The notes beneath the pieces were generated by a model, which did no database searches, had not been told where the DNA came from, and saw only the letters and a program-made list of their open reading frames with translations. 64,000 nt of DNA from Monarcha castaneiventris obscurior. Its lineage: Eukaryota; Chordata; Aves; Passeriformes; Monarchidae. The DNA is taken from positions 2,542,001-2,606,000 of the forward strand of contig JAMPIT010000174.1 in NCBI GenBank assembly GCA_026261815.1, in the 5' to 3' direction. This document shows, piece after piece, positions 13,060 to 25,458 of the stretch. The position numbers and the translations under genes are program-made. The stretch's first letter is position 1; each line of letters starts with the position of its first letter.

Positions 13060-16000
13060 TCATAAGTCAACATGTTCAGTATGTGAAGGCTCAGTTGTTT
13101 CATTCTCTACTTCCTCTCCTGTGAAGTTAAATATCACAATTAGAATACAAATCTACTACGAATTATACATATATAATTATATATATAAAATCATGATTTT
13201 TGAAATTAGGCTTTTTTAAAGAGAAACCCAAATCATCATATTTATCAAGACCAGAGAAGCAATTAAACTCTATATAACATCTATTTGCACCATTGTCCTA
13301 ACCTAAACTTGTATTTATTTTTTTTACTATATGCAAACAAAATTTTTCAAATAAACTGGTATTATACTGTTAGTGGAAGGAAAAAAAAACCAATCAGCAC
13401 AGATATTTCTGTTCTAGGCTTTTGTTTTCAGCTATTCACAGTGAATTTCCTCCTTTCCATACAACCTGTCAGTAGTAGTTCCAATATTTGAAAAAATAGG
13501 CCAAGTCTTACTTAGAATTGTTTTGTATAGTACAAACTGCTCGGTTCAGATCTTAAAACAACCTCTAAAAAAGCAGCACTATTTTACTGTATTGGGAAAA
13601 GCATTATCTAAACCAAAAAACCTAAGCCAGTTTGTCAACCTTTCATTTTACTTCTAGTCTCAAAATGTCAGACCACATTAAAAATCTTAGTAACCTGATA
13701 CCCTGCATATCAGAGAAGTACATAACTAATTCTAAAGGAGTAATAACAGTGAGCACAGAGAGTATAAGGTATGAATTGAGTGGCCTTGAGCAGCAAAACA
13801 ACATGCATCTTTACAACTTATTAGTACAAGATGAAAAATCAGTCTTGGGGATGGAAATGGGGGGACAAAAAATCCAAACAAGCTAAGAAGTACAAAGAAA
13901 ATAAAGGTATGAAATGAAGTGTCTCTCATCCATTGTCCTACAGCTATTATTGCAAAATAATCCCATGTTTCTCTCTGGAATTGTAAAAGAAGCCTAGATG
14001 GAGTAATAGAATCTTTAATGAATGTAGTTCTGTCCATATGGGTCAATACATCCTAGAAAAAATGATAATTGCATTTTTTGACTGAAGGTATAGTTTAAGT
14101 GAAGCTAAACAGTTCCCTATGACTGACAGATGGATGTCTTCACCTTAACACCAGCTCTGGCACATATGTGATCACGAAATAAACAAATTCAGCTTTGTCA
14201 TCCAGAAAAAAGAATTCATAATTTTCTGAGATTTCAATGAGTTGAAGATTGCATGCAATCAGGTAAACCCTTAAGTCATTGCAATTAATAATAAAGGAAA
14301 GAAGTGGGGAGGACGAACTCCTTTTATGATAACAGAAATTTGCTAGCTCATTTTATGCAATAAAGCCAAACCCTTAAGTGACTTGAAAACACAACCTTGA
14401 GTTAAGCAAAAATGTAGCAACACAAGAACAGAATGTTCAAAAACATCAACTATCTTTAAGCAAAAGAACATGGCAGAGTGTGGCCAACACTATAAACTAT
14501 TGATACAGACCACAGCTGTATGAAGACAACAAATTACACAGAGGGGTTTACAAGCAACTAGACCCTTAGACTGAAATAAAACTCCAAGTTGTCGATACAG
14601 CATATTTTTTAAAAAACTGTCCCTGAAAAGCTACTTGCCTGGTTTTACAGTTTGAACACATGTTCCATCCTTATCTTCAAACCCTTCTGAACACACACAC
14701 TTGTAACTACCTGACGTATTAACACAGTCTTGATTCTCTTCTGTGCAGACCTTTTCAGGAAGGTTACATTCATCTATATCTAGAGATAGCACAAGGAAAG
14801 AAAGAGTCCATTACTGTTATTTTGTTATAAACCTTATTTGTGCTCAGTCATATAAACAAAATTCTATTCAAATATGAAAAACACTGAGGAGCAGAATGCT
14901 GATGCAACAGACTTAACTTCTGTTAAAATAATCTAATTCTTCATGATTTGGACTGTTTCAAAGTTATTCAGATAACACCCAGAACTGCTGTTTTTTAATG
15001 TTTTGCAGGTCCCTGTACGGAGAAATGTATTAAGCAATTATGTTTGTCACAATTAGGTAATTCATCTTAACCTACTGAACATTTCCCCCACAGTCATTTT
15101 CTATTTATGCCATCAAAGTATAGCTAAAGGGAACAGAGCTTGTAAATACTACATCATCACAGTGAATAGCTACTTCAGATTATGCATATGTTCTGCTCTT
15201 TCCCACAGAGGAAGTCTAATTTCATGTTACAATTCACTACGAATGAATATCATTTGAACTTGGACATTGATGGATTAACAGAATTCCTGCCTTTCTGTTA
15301 CAAAATGAATAGAAACACAGATCTGAAGTGGTAGGTAACTGACAAAAGACTCATGTAGCTGTTTCCTGAACCTACTATAAAAATACCTTGTTCCTTCATA
15401 CCAGTGGTTCACTTTAAGCCTTGTCAAGCATATCAGCTCAGTAATATAAAAGAAGTTATTAAGAACATCTTTGCAGCTAATACCAGAACGACGGGGTTCA
15501 TTTTGACAGGCATGAAAGCTGAAGCACACAAACATCAGGGTACTTATGAGCTCCTCAGCATGGCTAACCAAGAGTGAGCAAACCATGGCTCGACCAGGTA
15601 CTGCTAAGTCCACCAACCTGTACACTTCTCATCTTCCTTCACGTATCCAGATGCGCAGGTCTTACATTGTTCAGAACCTTCTCCTGTGCAACCTACACAG
15701 CTGGCATCACATGCTAAAGATAAAGTATTTTATGCATAAAAAATCTGTATATCTGGGGTTTAAAATACCGCCCTTAAAGTCAGATGGCTTACCCACACAA
15801 GGAATCATGGATTGGCTTGGGCTGGAAGTTGACCTTAAAAATCATCTAGTTCCAACCCCCCTGCCATGGATTGGACACCTTTCACTAGACCAGGTAGCTC
15901 AGAGCTCCATCCAACCCGTCTCTGAACACTTCCAGGGACAGGGCATTCATAACTTCTCAGGTCCAGTGCCTCAACCCCCTCATAGTAAAGATTTTCCTCC

Positions 16001-19000
16001 TAATATCTAACCTAAACCTATTCTTTTTCAGCTTGAAGTCATTCCTCCTCGACTTGTCCATTACATGCCCTTGTAAGAAGTCCCTCTCCGCCTCTGTTGC
16101 GGGCCTCTTTAGGTACTGAAGGGCTCTGGAGCCTTCTCTTCTCCAGAATGCACAATCCCAGCTCTTTCAGCCTGTCCTCACAGGGAAGGTGATCATCTTA
16201 ATCAAGATCTTCACAGTTGTCCTCTGGACCCACTCAGGCAGGTCCATGCCTTCCTTATGTTGGAGGCCCCAGAGCTGGATGCTGTACTCAAGGTGGGGGG
16301 ATCTCACAAAAGCAGAGTAGAAATAACCAGAAATCTCTTGTTTTACTCATACAATAGGTCTAAAGCCTCATCCTCCCCGTCCCCACTGAGGATCAGACCA
16401 CACTGTACCAAATACCTATCATGCATTTTCTAGCATTACCTCTAGCATTAGATTAGGATTCTAGACAGCAAAATACAACAGCAGATTGAAAAGAAACCTT
16501 TGCATGAGAAAGATCCATCCGTGTTCAAACAATACTGGTGCTCTTTGCAAGGAGAAGCAGCACATTCATCCAAATCTGAAAGATAAAAAGTGACAAGTTA
16601 CCTAAAATAGCAGTCATGATTAAACAGCCAGATCAATATTTGAATGCTATGAACTTAAACTGACTGCATTGAGAATAGTTGTTGCAATGAGTTTGGGATC
16701 AGGTATGCAATGTTAGACACAGAACTAGCATGGTAACATACACTGCTTTGCTCAGCTTAAACCTGAATTAGAAAATCAAAACTGATCCTTAGATGTTTTG
16801 TGATGGCAATAAAAGATGTACCAGAAATTCAAGAGCTGAAATTAAATGAACTTCCAGAGTACCTGCAATCCTTGCCATTTTCGAGGCAGTCATTTATGCA
16901 AGTATCACAACAAACAAGCAGACAGCTCACTGCTCTTGAACACTATTTTCTCTTCTACTCCTACATTACCAAGTTACGGAACTTTTTATATGACTAAAAA
17001 AACTTACATAAATGCACATACATACACCACTTAGTATTCCACACAAAGCAAATTGGAGCAAACCAAGTTATGATTAGGACCAGTCAAGCTGAAAACGAAT
17101 TCCACTGCACAGTTAAAACATGCAAACCTTATGATTTTGAGGAAAGGGCGCAAGAGTATTTCATTAAAAAATTCAGACAAAGAAAGGCTATTATTGCTGT
17201 CCCTCTCCTCCTGTCATTGCTGTCGCTCTCACCCTGTTGCTGCACCCATCATTCCTACTGATTACTCAATTAATTTCTAGTTCATTAGTGGCAACAATTA
17301 TTTGGAAAAACCCCAGTTGTACAGAAGACAATATCAAAGCATCTTAAAAACGCCCTTGGGGTTCAATAGCTTCCTAAGCAGGCATTGCAGCAGCTGTAAT
17401 TCAAGCCCAGTTCTCACTGTCACTTTGAAAAGGAAGCAGGTCTAATATACTGTTTCCAGGCATTATGTTAGAGGTCTTTAAGGGGTCAAATTCAACCAGT
17501 TAAACAGAATGCGTTACTCTCCCCGAGTGCCTTCCTGCACTGGGAATATTTTCAGTGTTCACATTTTTCCTGAAGTGTTTCACACTTATCTCCTCATAAA
17601 CCAAGTTAAATGATAAGATACAAACAGGTAAGAGATTAATGGAAGCACTGAGCTTGATGTCTCCCAGTATTTCTGTCCAACAACAGGAGAAGTTAGCATG
17701 CATGGCTTTTAGTGAAGTGTTTGAACTCTATTAGGATTGAGCGTTTATGACAAAGTTAGGTCAAGGCAATTGTGCAATTAGTACAAAAATATGTAGTTAA
17801 GTTTACAGGAATCTTCTGTAGTTGACAAAATAGCTTTAATCAAGAGCAGAACATTGTTTAGCATTCAAACAAACACCAAGAAAACTCATGTCTAAAAAGA
17901 CACACCCCACTTACTGCTATATGTATTCCACTAAACTAAAGAGACATAGTGAACAGTGTGATAAAGATAACTATCATCACCAGGCAATCAGTGGTGAGAA
18001 AATACTGTTTTCCTGCAACAAGAAACAAGTTAGGAAGAGAGAGACTAATAAAACTGTAGAAATCTAAAGTGACAGATCGTTTCCATAAAATACAATAAAA
18101 CCTGGAAGTGATGTCATCTAATCTTACCAGCCACTGTTACTACAAAACCTGATTGAAGTCTGCCAAGCATTACTCACCCACACAAGCTCCACCTTCATTT
18201 TTAATCCAACCTTCTTTACAGTCTTGGCAGTCCTTGTTACTTGAACCAGTACAAGTCTTACAGGCAGCATGGCAGGCTGAGAGGAGAAAACTACAAGCTG
18301 AGTTTTGCTGAGAGATCTCAAGACAAGTTTGGGTACACAAACTCTCAAAGAAAACTTTATTTAGGATTCACTGGAAGCCATCATCATTTAGTAGCTTCAA
18401 ACTCCCATTCACAAGATGGCACCTCCATAAGGTCAAGATTTAATTTAGAAACATGCAGCTATCTGTCCAAAACAACTGCAAAATCTCAAAATACCCCTGG
18501 AAACCGAACCTAGCAATTACAGTTATTTGCACTAGAATTTAATCTGCCATGAAAGTCTAGTGACTGGAAGTGGCAGGTCCAGTTTCTAAAATATTTGGAA
18601 AGAGGAGATCAGGAAGGCAAATTTAGCTCAGCCCCTCAGAGCTGGGACATGAGTTTAAACATCAAACTCTGCACTTCTCTACCTAATGAATCTTCACACT
18701 ACTTCATTTGCAAATAGCTATGAGAGCAATGTGTGAAGTGATATTACTCTGAAGAACTTAAGAAGGAAATATAATAGAAATCTAGTTGTAGATGCATATT
18801 TTATACATATATATATACAACATGTAACACAGTGTATATAACATATGTATGTTGTATATTACAATATAAAACAAATCATATAGAAGAATTACTACACAAC
18901 CAGATTTAAAAAAACCCAACATAGACTATTTAAAAACAATCTTATTAGATCTCAGGGTCAGGATGTAGCAGTTGCAGAATCTCTTCAAGGGTCTAAGAAC

Positions 19001-22000
19001 AATTGAAAATTTGACCAATGCAAAATTTTATTCCTATGACCCTGACTTTGTTTCAAAATTAAACTCAGGCATACCTAATTGGAGTCTAAGTAGTTTGCAG
19101 TACAGATCAACTGTCTCCATGCCTATTTATTCAATTTATCTGAGACATGACGAAAACCTAGCTTTTGAAGTAGTTCAGTATGCAGCTCAAGATTTTAACA
19201 GTACTTTGGAAGCAGAGAGGCAAAGATTTTTATGAGTTCTGCTTCTTAAAGCAGAAAAAAAAATTAAAAAATCAAGGGCAATCTGGAAGAATGATTTAGA
19301 AAAACCTTAGAATTCCACCAAACTGATTGATGTGTTTTATGCTTAAAGCTGAGTGACCAAACTATGTTTTGTTCCTGCATTTGTTAGTTTCAACTGTTTC
19401 TAGTTTTGCTTAAAAAAACTGAAGAAGTAAGACAAAGATATAAGCATGTGTTAAGACTTTGTTACCTGTACAAACGGAATGCGTCTCATTTCTCAAGGAA
19501 CTGAAGTAACCACTAGAACAGTCCAAACAAAATTCTCCCGTGTATTCCTTCTTACAGCTACATGAGCCATCTCCACCTCGGGTACCATCACCATCACAGT
19601 GGCCATTTCCATGGCAAGGCCTTTCTGACCCACCACGACAAGCTAAAAAGCATCAAAAAATGTTTTTAAATCAGATGTTTAAGGAAGCAACTTTCTACTC
19701 TCAGACACAAGAACCCAAAGTCCTTCCCTCTTCACAAAAAATAAAATAAAAATTAAGTGAAAAACAGTCACACTAAACCAGGATATAATTTACAAACTCT
19801 ATTTTACCCTTCAGAGTAACCAAAAGGTTTGCAATAAGGCAATGCTCAATAACATATTCAAGTACAAGAGAAACTCAAAACAATCACCAGGAAAGTTCAG
19901 TTATCAATTTAATTATGGGTAAAGACCATGGCTCAAAATTTTATTTATTTTCCTAGCTTCCTGGATAAAATTGGTATCTTTTTTTTTTTGGGTCTCTGGG
20001 AAGGCTCAGATCACAGTTGCAAAAATCTAACAGGTATCACTTAGACCCATATAGGGAGTGAGGATTTAATTTTTACCAATATATTAAGCAGCCAAAATTG
20101 ATCTCTTAACAAGGTGCAAAGTTTTAGAGATTTATAAATTATACCAGCTTCAGAGGCCAAAATATCTCTCATCACTTTTGCAAATACCCTACTTTCATCT
20201 CCCACCTACTTTTACCTAATTTCTCTCACCGCCTTTTTAACTGATGCTCAGTTGCAAGTTTCTTCATTTAATCCCCCAGCAGCATTTCTGGTTATTTTAC
20301 ACTTGAAACTGGTCAAGGATTCTTGTCTACACAGATTTTGCAAGGCCACCTAAACAACAGCCTTCATGTCACAGAGAGCCTTTAAAGATGGATCAGGTGT
20401 GGATATGAGCATCAGATCAATGGTTTCTGCACATCTCAGTACCACTGACAACTTTGTACATTACTACATGCCCAGAAGACTTTTATTCAGGCAGGATATT
20501 CACAAGCCACTTAATTATGAGGCAACAGGCAGGTACATACTACACAGCAGCCAGTGTCTCATGCAAAATATCATACATCGTGTATTTGTCCATGACAGGA
20601 AAGACTGAAACAAACAGGTAAAAAAACATAACAGCTACTGAATTTTTCAGAAGAAAAATTACCAAGGCAATCAGGTCCATACGTTCCAGCAGGGCAGCAA
20701 ACTTCTATTGTTTCAATGCAAAACCACTTAAACAGATCAGGATACTTCTTCTTTCTGTATATGAATGACATTCATTTACAAACAAAAAGAACAGAGATTC
20801 TTTAAAAGAATCACACAACTGACCCAGCACAATACAGAAGAGAAATCTATTGCACATGACAGATTAGAAACCTATTTCTTCTGAAGTTTTTCAGGAACCA
20901 ATTTCTAGAAGTCCTCCAACTTAAAAATGTACTTTTTAAAATACAATACTATTATCAAGCTCTACTCAAATTTTATAGATTATATTAAAGAAAAAAGTGA
21001 AATAAGAGCAACAAATAAAATCAATTAATCTTCACACACACTCCTTTTATTAAACACCTTTTTTAGGGAAGGTGTATATATAGTTTAAGCAGTCTCATTT
21101 ATGTCTTATAGATAATTGCTGTGTCTTTTTCTCAAGTTTACAGAAGATAGACACTTGCTCAAATTATTAGCAACTTGACGAGAGGGTTAAAATTCCTCCT
21201 CTAGCATTGATCGAGTATTATTTTAGAAGAAATTTTAGAAGAAGTCAGTTATATGCTACTTGAACACCAGAAAACACCCCCAGTTAATTGAGTCCAACTC
21301 CCAGCTCCTTGCAGGACTTCCTACACTAAAACACATGAGCAAGAGTGTCGTCTAGATGATTGCTGAAGTCTGACAGGCTTGGTGCTGTGGGGAACCTGTT
21401 CCAGTGACTGACCACCCTCTATTAACAACCTGTAAAAAATACCTAAGGTATTAATGGACAAAGAAAGTGTCTTTAGAAACTACCACCAAAACTGAATGAC
21501 ACTTGGATATTGCAGGTTGAAGAAAGGAAGATGAACAGTCAATTGCTTTTGAAACGTCTATTAAATACAAAAACTTTCCAAAACCCAGTGTATTCTATAA
21601 ATTTTTTTTATTATTTTAGGAAGTCTACTTTGTCAAATTTTCTAGTTTAAGACCAGTTCTGCAAATTTTAGCCAAATTAAAGTCTCTGGGTTGCATAGTT
21701 TACCTTTCTGGAAGGCATGTCCTATGAGGAGCACCTAAGGACTCTGTGCTTGTCTAGAAGGAGGTGGAGGGGGTGGCCTCATTGCTCTCTGCAGCTTCCT
21801 GAGGACGGAAAGTGGAGAAGGAGGTGCCGATCTCTGTTGTATTTAATGACAGGACACAGGGGAAGGGTTCACAGCTGTACCAGGAGAGGTTTAGACTGGA
21901 CATTAGGAAAAATTTCTTTACCAAGAGGGCGATCAAACACTGGGACAGGTTTCCTTGAGAGGTAGTGGAGGTAGGGGACCCCAGGCCTGTCAGTGTTTTA

Positions 22001-25000
22001 GAGGTGTTTGGACAATGTCCTTGACAACATGCTTTAACTTTTGATCAGCCCTGAAGAGGTCAGGCAGTTGGACTAAGTGGTCATTGTTCCTTCCAACTGA
22101 AATATTCTGTTCCCTGCTCTGCTATTCTATTCTATTCCTTTCATGAGGTGTTAACATATATACAATCCTGTATACTTAGGTGAAAGGATAAAGCAGTCAT
22201 TTACAAGAAAGTGGATTATCAAAAAACCTTATCCAGTTATGAAACATTATAATGGCAGTTCAACCTACTGAATCTTAGCTAATTAGGAGTGCTAACAGTC
22301 TAAATTAGTGAAAAATACTTAGAAGAAACATGATTTGGAACTAAAACACCCAAATATTAAGAAAGCTAAATGCTACACTGCCATCCTTGCACTAATTATA
22401 TTTAAGACTGGTACATGAAAAGCTTAGCTATAACAGAAAACACAGTCTAGCTCAAAAGGCAGGTAGGAAAGTCAGCTGCTACTCTACCATCCTCAAGATA
22501 TCCAACTTCTATACTGGTTAGGACCAACTATTCTTTTGATTGACAGCAGGACAAAATGTAGCTTCAGGAAAAAAAGCAAGCAGACAAAAAACTTACAAGA
22601 ACCAAAGAGTCCCTTGCAGTTTTGTGACAAAGGAAAACAAATAAAGGCTTAAACGTCAAAATTTTCCAATGTTAGTTTGCCTCAACACCCCACTGGTAAC
22701 TAAGTAGACAGTGTAAAAGAAACGAGTGTAGATGCTTTGGTGCAATACTGCTGGAATTGAGAATTAAAAGGAACACAGTACAGCAGCACATGATACTAAA
22801 AGTCAGCCTGAAACCAGCTGTACCCAATGGCAGCTCTTGAAGGACAATGAAGAATTACCCATACTGCTATTGCTCAGGCACAAGATTTAACATTATTAGT
22901 TCATCCTCTAAGATAGTTTATGCACACAAAGATCCCTACCAAAAAAATGATACTTACAATTTGAACCACCATTTCTCTATAAGTTCCTCATGTTCTTCTA
23001 CCATGTTGTTACATTCGAAGTTACTACTGTCACACAGATTCTCTATGATCTCTACAAGACGAATTTCACTACGAGCAGAGAAGGAAAATTAATTTAATTT
23101 AAATGTCTGACACAACTCCAGACATGACAGAGCAGCCAGACTTCAGTGAGAATATTTCATCAGTTTATGGGGTGCCCTGAACTAGTTTCAGAACACACCA
23201 AGTATCAGAATAAAGAACTTATAAACATTACTTCAGTCAAAAAAAACCCAAACCCAAAACCAGAATAATGAGCACAAGAACCTTGTGACTTGCTTGCATT
23301 TACTATGTTTGCAGATTGTAGGTTTGATAGATTTTTAGCTTCCCAGAAAATTGGACTGCAGTACTTTTATGTTCAACAATAAATTTAATATATTTTTATT
23401 TGATACAAGCCTGTGAATCTCACAGTAATATCTCAGTGCTCCAACTAAGATAAAAATTTGAAATGTAGGAGAAGGATATCAGGTTACTTTGCTCCATGGT
23501 CAACTATATATACCTGCGCTACAGTAATCTGCATTCTCTTTGGCAATGAAATAGTGACAACTCTAGGGAGCAGATACTACTTTAATTCCAAACCCAGTAT
23601 TTCAGTAGTCTGTACCTTTTATGACTAGCAATAAAATATCAATCATTACTTAAGATCATTACTTTAAGACTTTAATGGCTAAATAGAAAAAACCAACTAT
23701 GACTAATGACAGAATTAACTTCTGTTGTTTTCAGAAACCAGACAAATAAAGGCATTAATAAGGTATTTCAGTCTTTACTATAATCTTTAGATTACTATGT
23801 AATATAACATTTTAATCATTAAGAATCTGAGGTTTGGACAAAAGAAACCTTAGCTGCAAAGTTCAGTATTTACATTCCAAACAGACTGTGGTACAGTGAA
23901 GTTACACACAGTGGACACAAAACAGCTGAATGAGAAGTACTGAGACAGCTCACCTGGACTCATACTTTGACAGTGTCTTCTCTTCCCAAGCAGTGTTTCC
24001 ACCACCGAAGTTTTTTTTAGCTGTATCTGCCAAACCCTACAAATAGAAAGTACAAGAAATTACATAGGGCTTGTTTCTAACAAAAATTAAGGGCAACAAT
24101 AAATGCTTATATAAAAATTGTGGAAAATGCCATGCAGAAACTACATTAGAGCCATCAAGCTGCTGACCAAATTCCTGAGTGAAAGCAACAACTAATGACA
24201 ACACGAAAAATGAGAAAGTGTAGGTTACAGCATAACATGATTAAATTTTCCTAACGCATAAGCAAAGCTTTGTTACAGTCTTGGTTTACAAAAAACCATG
24301 CATGTATGAAACTTTACACCCTTCTCCCTCAGGTTCTCAGGAAGTTTATTATTACCATTTGAACAGAACCTCTACTTCATTCAGTTTTGATAACAGCCCA
24401 ATCTGCACCACGTTGTAACTCAAGCACACAACCGTGCAACAGGGCGATCAGCACAGCTGTCCTCAGTCAGAGCCGATGTCACCAAAGGACATCTCGCAGA
24501 AAGCCCCGTCAGTTCCAGCGACCTAGCGAGCCTGCAGCAGCCGAGATGCGCATGGAGAGCTCTAAGCACCTGTCACCAGGCGCAGCAGCCCCTCGCTGCC
24601 GACGCTGAATCTACGGTACCACATGTACGGCTGCCGCAAGTGGCAACAGACACCGACTGTTTGGGGACGAAGCTTTCCACCAGCACTTCCCATGGAGCCG
24701 GGCACGCTCCAACGGAGCCAGCCTTTTTGCACAAAAAGCACCAAAACACCTTTGACGGCAGAGATGGAGGAGCTCTGCCATCCGCCAGCCTCAGCACTGA
24801 GACCGCTGCCGGAGCACGACCCGCCGCTGCCCCATCGCTGGGCCGGGCGCCGCCGGGAACGCGGCTCGGGGGAGGCGCTCTCCTAGCGCGGCCCCTGGGC
24901 GCGGAGCCGGCCTCACTCGCGCCGCGCCCGCCGCCGCTGCCCCTCGGCGCCGCGGAGCCGCCTCGCCGCTGCTCGGCCCCGCCGGGAGCCCCGCCGAGCG

Positions 25001-25222
25001 CCGGCCCCACCGCGGAGCCGCCCGCCCGCACCCCGCGGCCCCGACACCCACCTGGTTGAACCTGTCCACGATGCCCCGGCAGGTGGAGCACGCCAGGCGC
25101 CGCCGCTCACCGGCGCCACGGACGGGCGGCGGCAGCAACAGGGCGGCGCAGAGCAGCACGGCCAAGGCTACACGGGCCGGTCGCGGCGCGGGACCCGGGC
25201 GAGGAGCGGGGCCGGGCCCCAT
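13060..25222 (-). CDS. CRELD2: CRELD2, cysteine-rich with EGF-like domains 2 (complete, 10 coding exons)
   Basis: ER-resident, ER-stress-induced cysteine-rich protein implicated in protein folding and transport. Coding exons in transcript order: 25052-25222, 23954-24036, 22958-23068, 20663-20754, 19466-19642, 18178-18276, 16498-16575, 15618-15713, 14639-14779, 13060-13118. They total 1107 nt and keep one frame, giving 368 residues (human is 353). The start has a GCCATGG context. Residues 1 to about 36 are a signal peptide with a [13 protein letters not shown] core. A CSTC (CXXC) follows at 45-48. The CRELD 'WE' region contains [12 protein letters not shown] and EKWWFK. Then come [13 protein letters not shown], furin-like/EGF Cys repeats, and two calcium-binding EGF domains starting DLDEC (245) and DIDEC (303). 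The tail is HVDL, a KDEL-like retrieval signal. The last intron is GC-AG, and the donors of exons 7 and 8 are weak. The gene is divergent from ALG12 across a CpG-island promoter. Confidence 0.97.
13119..14638 (-). other. CRELD2: CRELD2 last intron, GC-AG type
   Basis: Exon 9 ends ...AAACCAG and is followed by GCAAGTAG instead of GT. The acceptor is CTTCACAG before the final exon. AG|GCAAGT is the usual context for the rare GC donor. Frame and homology require this junction: ...[18 protein letters not shown]. The 1.5-kb intron is AT-rich, with a TA-rich stretch near 13165-13190, and holds no gene. Confidence 0.85.
15801..16322 (-). mobile_element. CR1 LINE 3' fragment in CRELD2 intron 7
   Basis: The longest CR1 piece in the window, about 520 bp, inserted in reverse, so it runs in the same sense as CRELD2. 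Read on the plus strand it begins ATCATGGATTGGCTTGGG (complement of the CR1 3' end). It continues through GACCAGGTAGCTCAGAGCTCC, CCTGTCCTCACAGGGAAGG and AGAGCTGGATGCTGTACTCAAGG. The 154-codon plus-strand open frame over its start is only the repeat read backwards. Confidence 0.9.
18813..18859. repeat. TA-rich inverted repeat
   Basis: ATATACAACAT (18813-18823) and ATGTTGTATAT (18849-18859) form an exact 11-bp inverted repeat around a 25-nt AT-rich loop, inside a TA-dinucleotide-rich patch of CRELD2 intron 5. Likely a simple-repeat by-product. Confidence 0.6.
21278..21436 (-). mobile_element. CR1 LINE 3' fragment
   Basis: Reads as the complement of a CR1 3' end: ATTGAGTCCAACTCCCAGC, then CTGACAGGCTTGGTGCTGTG, then CCTGTTCCAGTGACTGACCACCCT. 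The first part is old and diverged. It lies in CRELD2 intron 3, in the same sense as the gene. Confidence 0.8.
21711..22136 (+). mobile_element. CR1 LINE 3' fragment with tail
   Basis: Begins GGCATGTCCTATGAGGAGC, passes GGTTTAGACTGGACATTAGG and GTGTTTGGACAATG, and ends TTGTTCCTTCCAACTGAAAT followed by a CTATT-type microsatellite tail. That tail is the hallmark of a CR1 3' terminus. It lies about 275 bp from an opposite-strand CR1 in the same intron, giving an imperfect inverted pair. Confidence 0.9.
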
Positions 25223-25407
25223 GGCGAGGGCGCGGACCCCTGGACGCGGAGCGGGGCCGCCCCAGCCGAGCCCCCTCAGCGGCGGCCGCCCTGGCCCCGC
25301 CCCGGCCCCGCCGCCGCCGGCCCGCGAGCTCCATTCAGATTTCTGCGTCAGCCCCACGCGCGCACCGGCCCCGAGCGCTCGTTGGTCGAGGCGGCGGAGC
25401 GAAGGGA

Positions 25408-25418
25408 CGTGGTCCAAT
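25408..25418 (-). promoter_or_regulatory. ERSE-II (ATTGG-N-CCACG)
   Basis: The minus strand reads ATTGGACCACG, an exact match to the ER stress response element II consensus bound by NF-Y with ATF6 or XBP1. It uses the same CCAAT box as the adjoining ERSE-I, and lies about 190 bp upstream of the CRELD2 start codon. The match is exact; function is inferred. Confidence 0.8.
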
Positions 25419-25432
25419 CAGCGCCCGCCACG
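25414..25432 (+). promoter_or_regulatory. ERSE-I (CCAAT-N9-CCACG)
   Basis: CCAATCAGCGCCCGCCACG matches the ERSE-I consensus exactly, with the required nine-base spacer. It overlaps the minus-strand ERSE-II by its CCAAT box. In family knowledge this is the NF-Y plus ATF6 site that drives unfolded-protein-response genes, and mammalian CRELD2/ALG12 promoters are known to carry one. It can serve both directions. Confidence 0.88.
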
Positions 25433-25439
25433 CTCCGGA

Positions 25440-25458
25440 CCAATGGGATGCCCCCGCG
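25440..25458 (+). promoter_or_regulatory. Imperfect second ERSE-I
   Basis: CCAAT, nine bases, then CCGCG: one mismatch (A to G) from CCAAT-N9-CCACG. It sits 26 bp after the perfect copy. It may be a weakened tandem copy or simply a CCAAT box. Confidence 0.4.

Noticed and set aside
15546..16010. A 154-codon plus-strand open frame
   Set aside because: It runs antisense over CRELD2 exon 8 and into a reversed CR1 repeat; it has no gene-like features.
24791..25417. A 208-codon minus-strand frame reading through CRELD2 exon 1
   Set aside because: Only residues from the ATG at 25222 to the donor at 25051 are CRELD2. The upstream part begins at a TTG in the promoter and the downstream part is intron.
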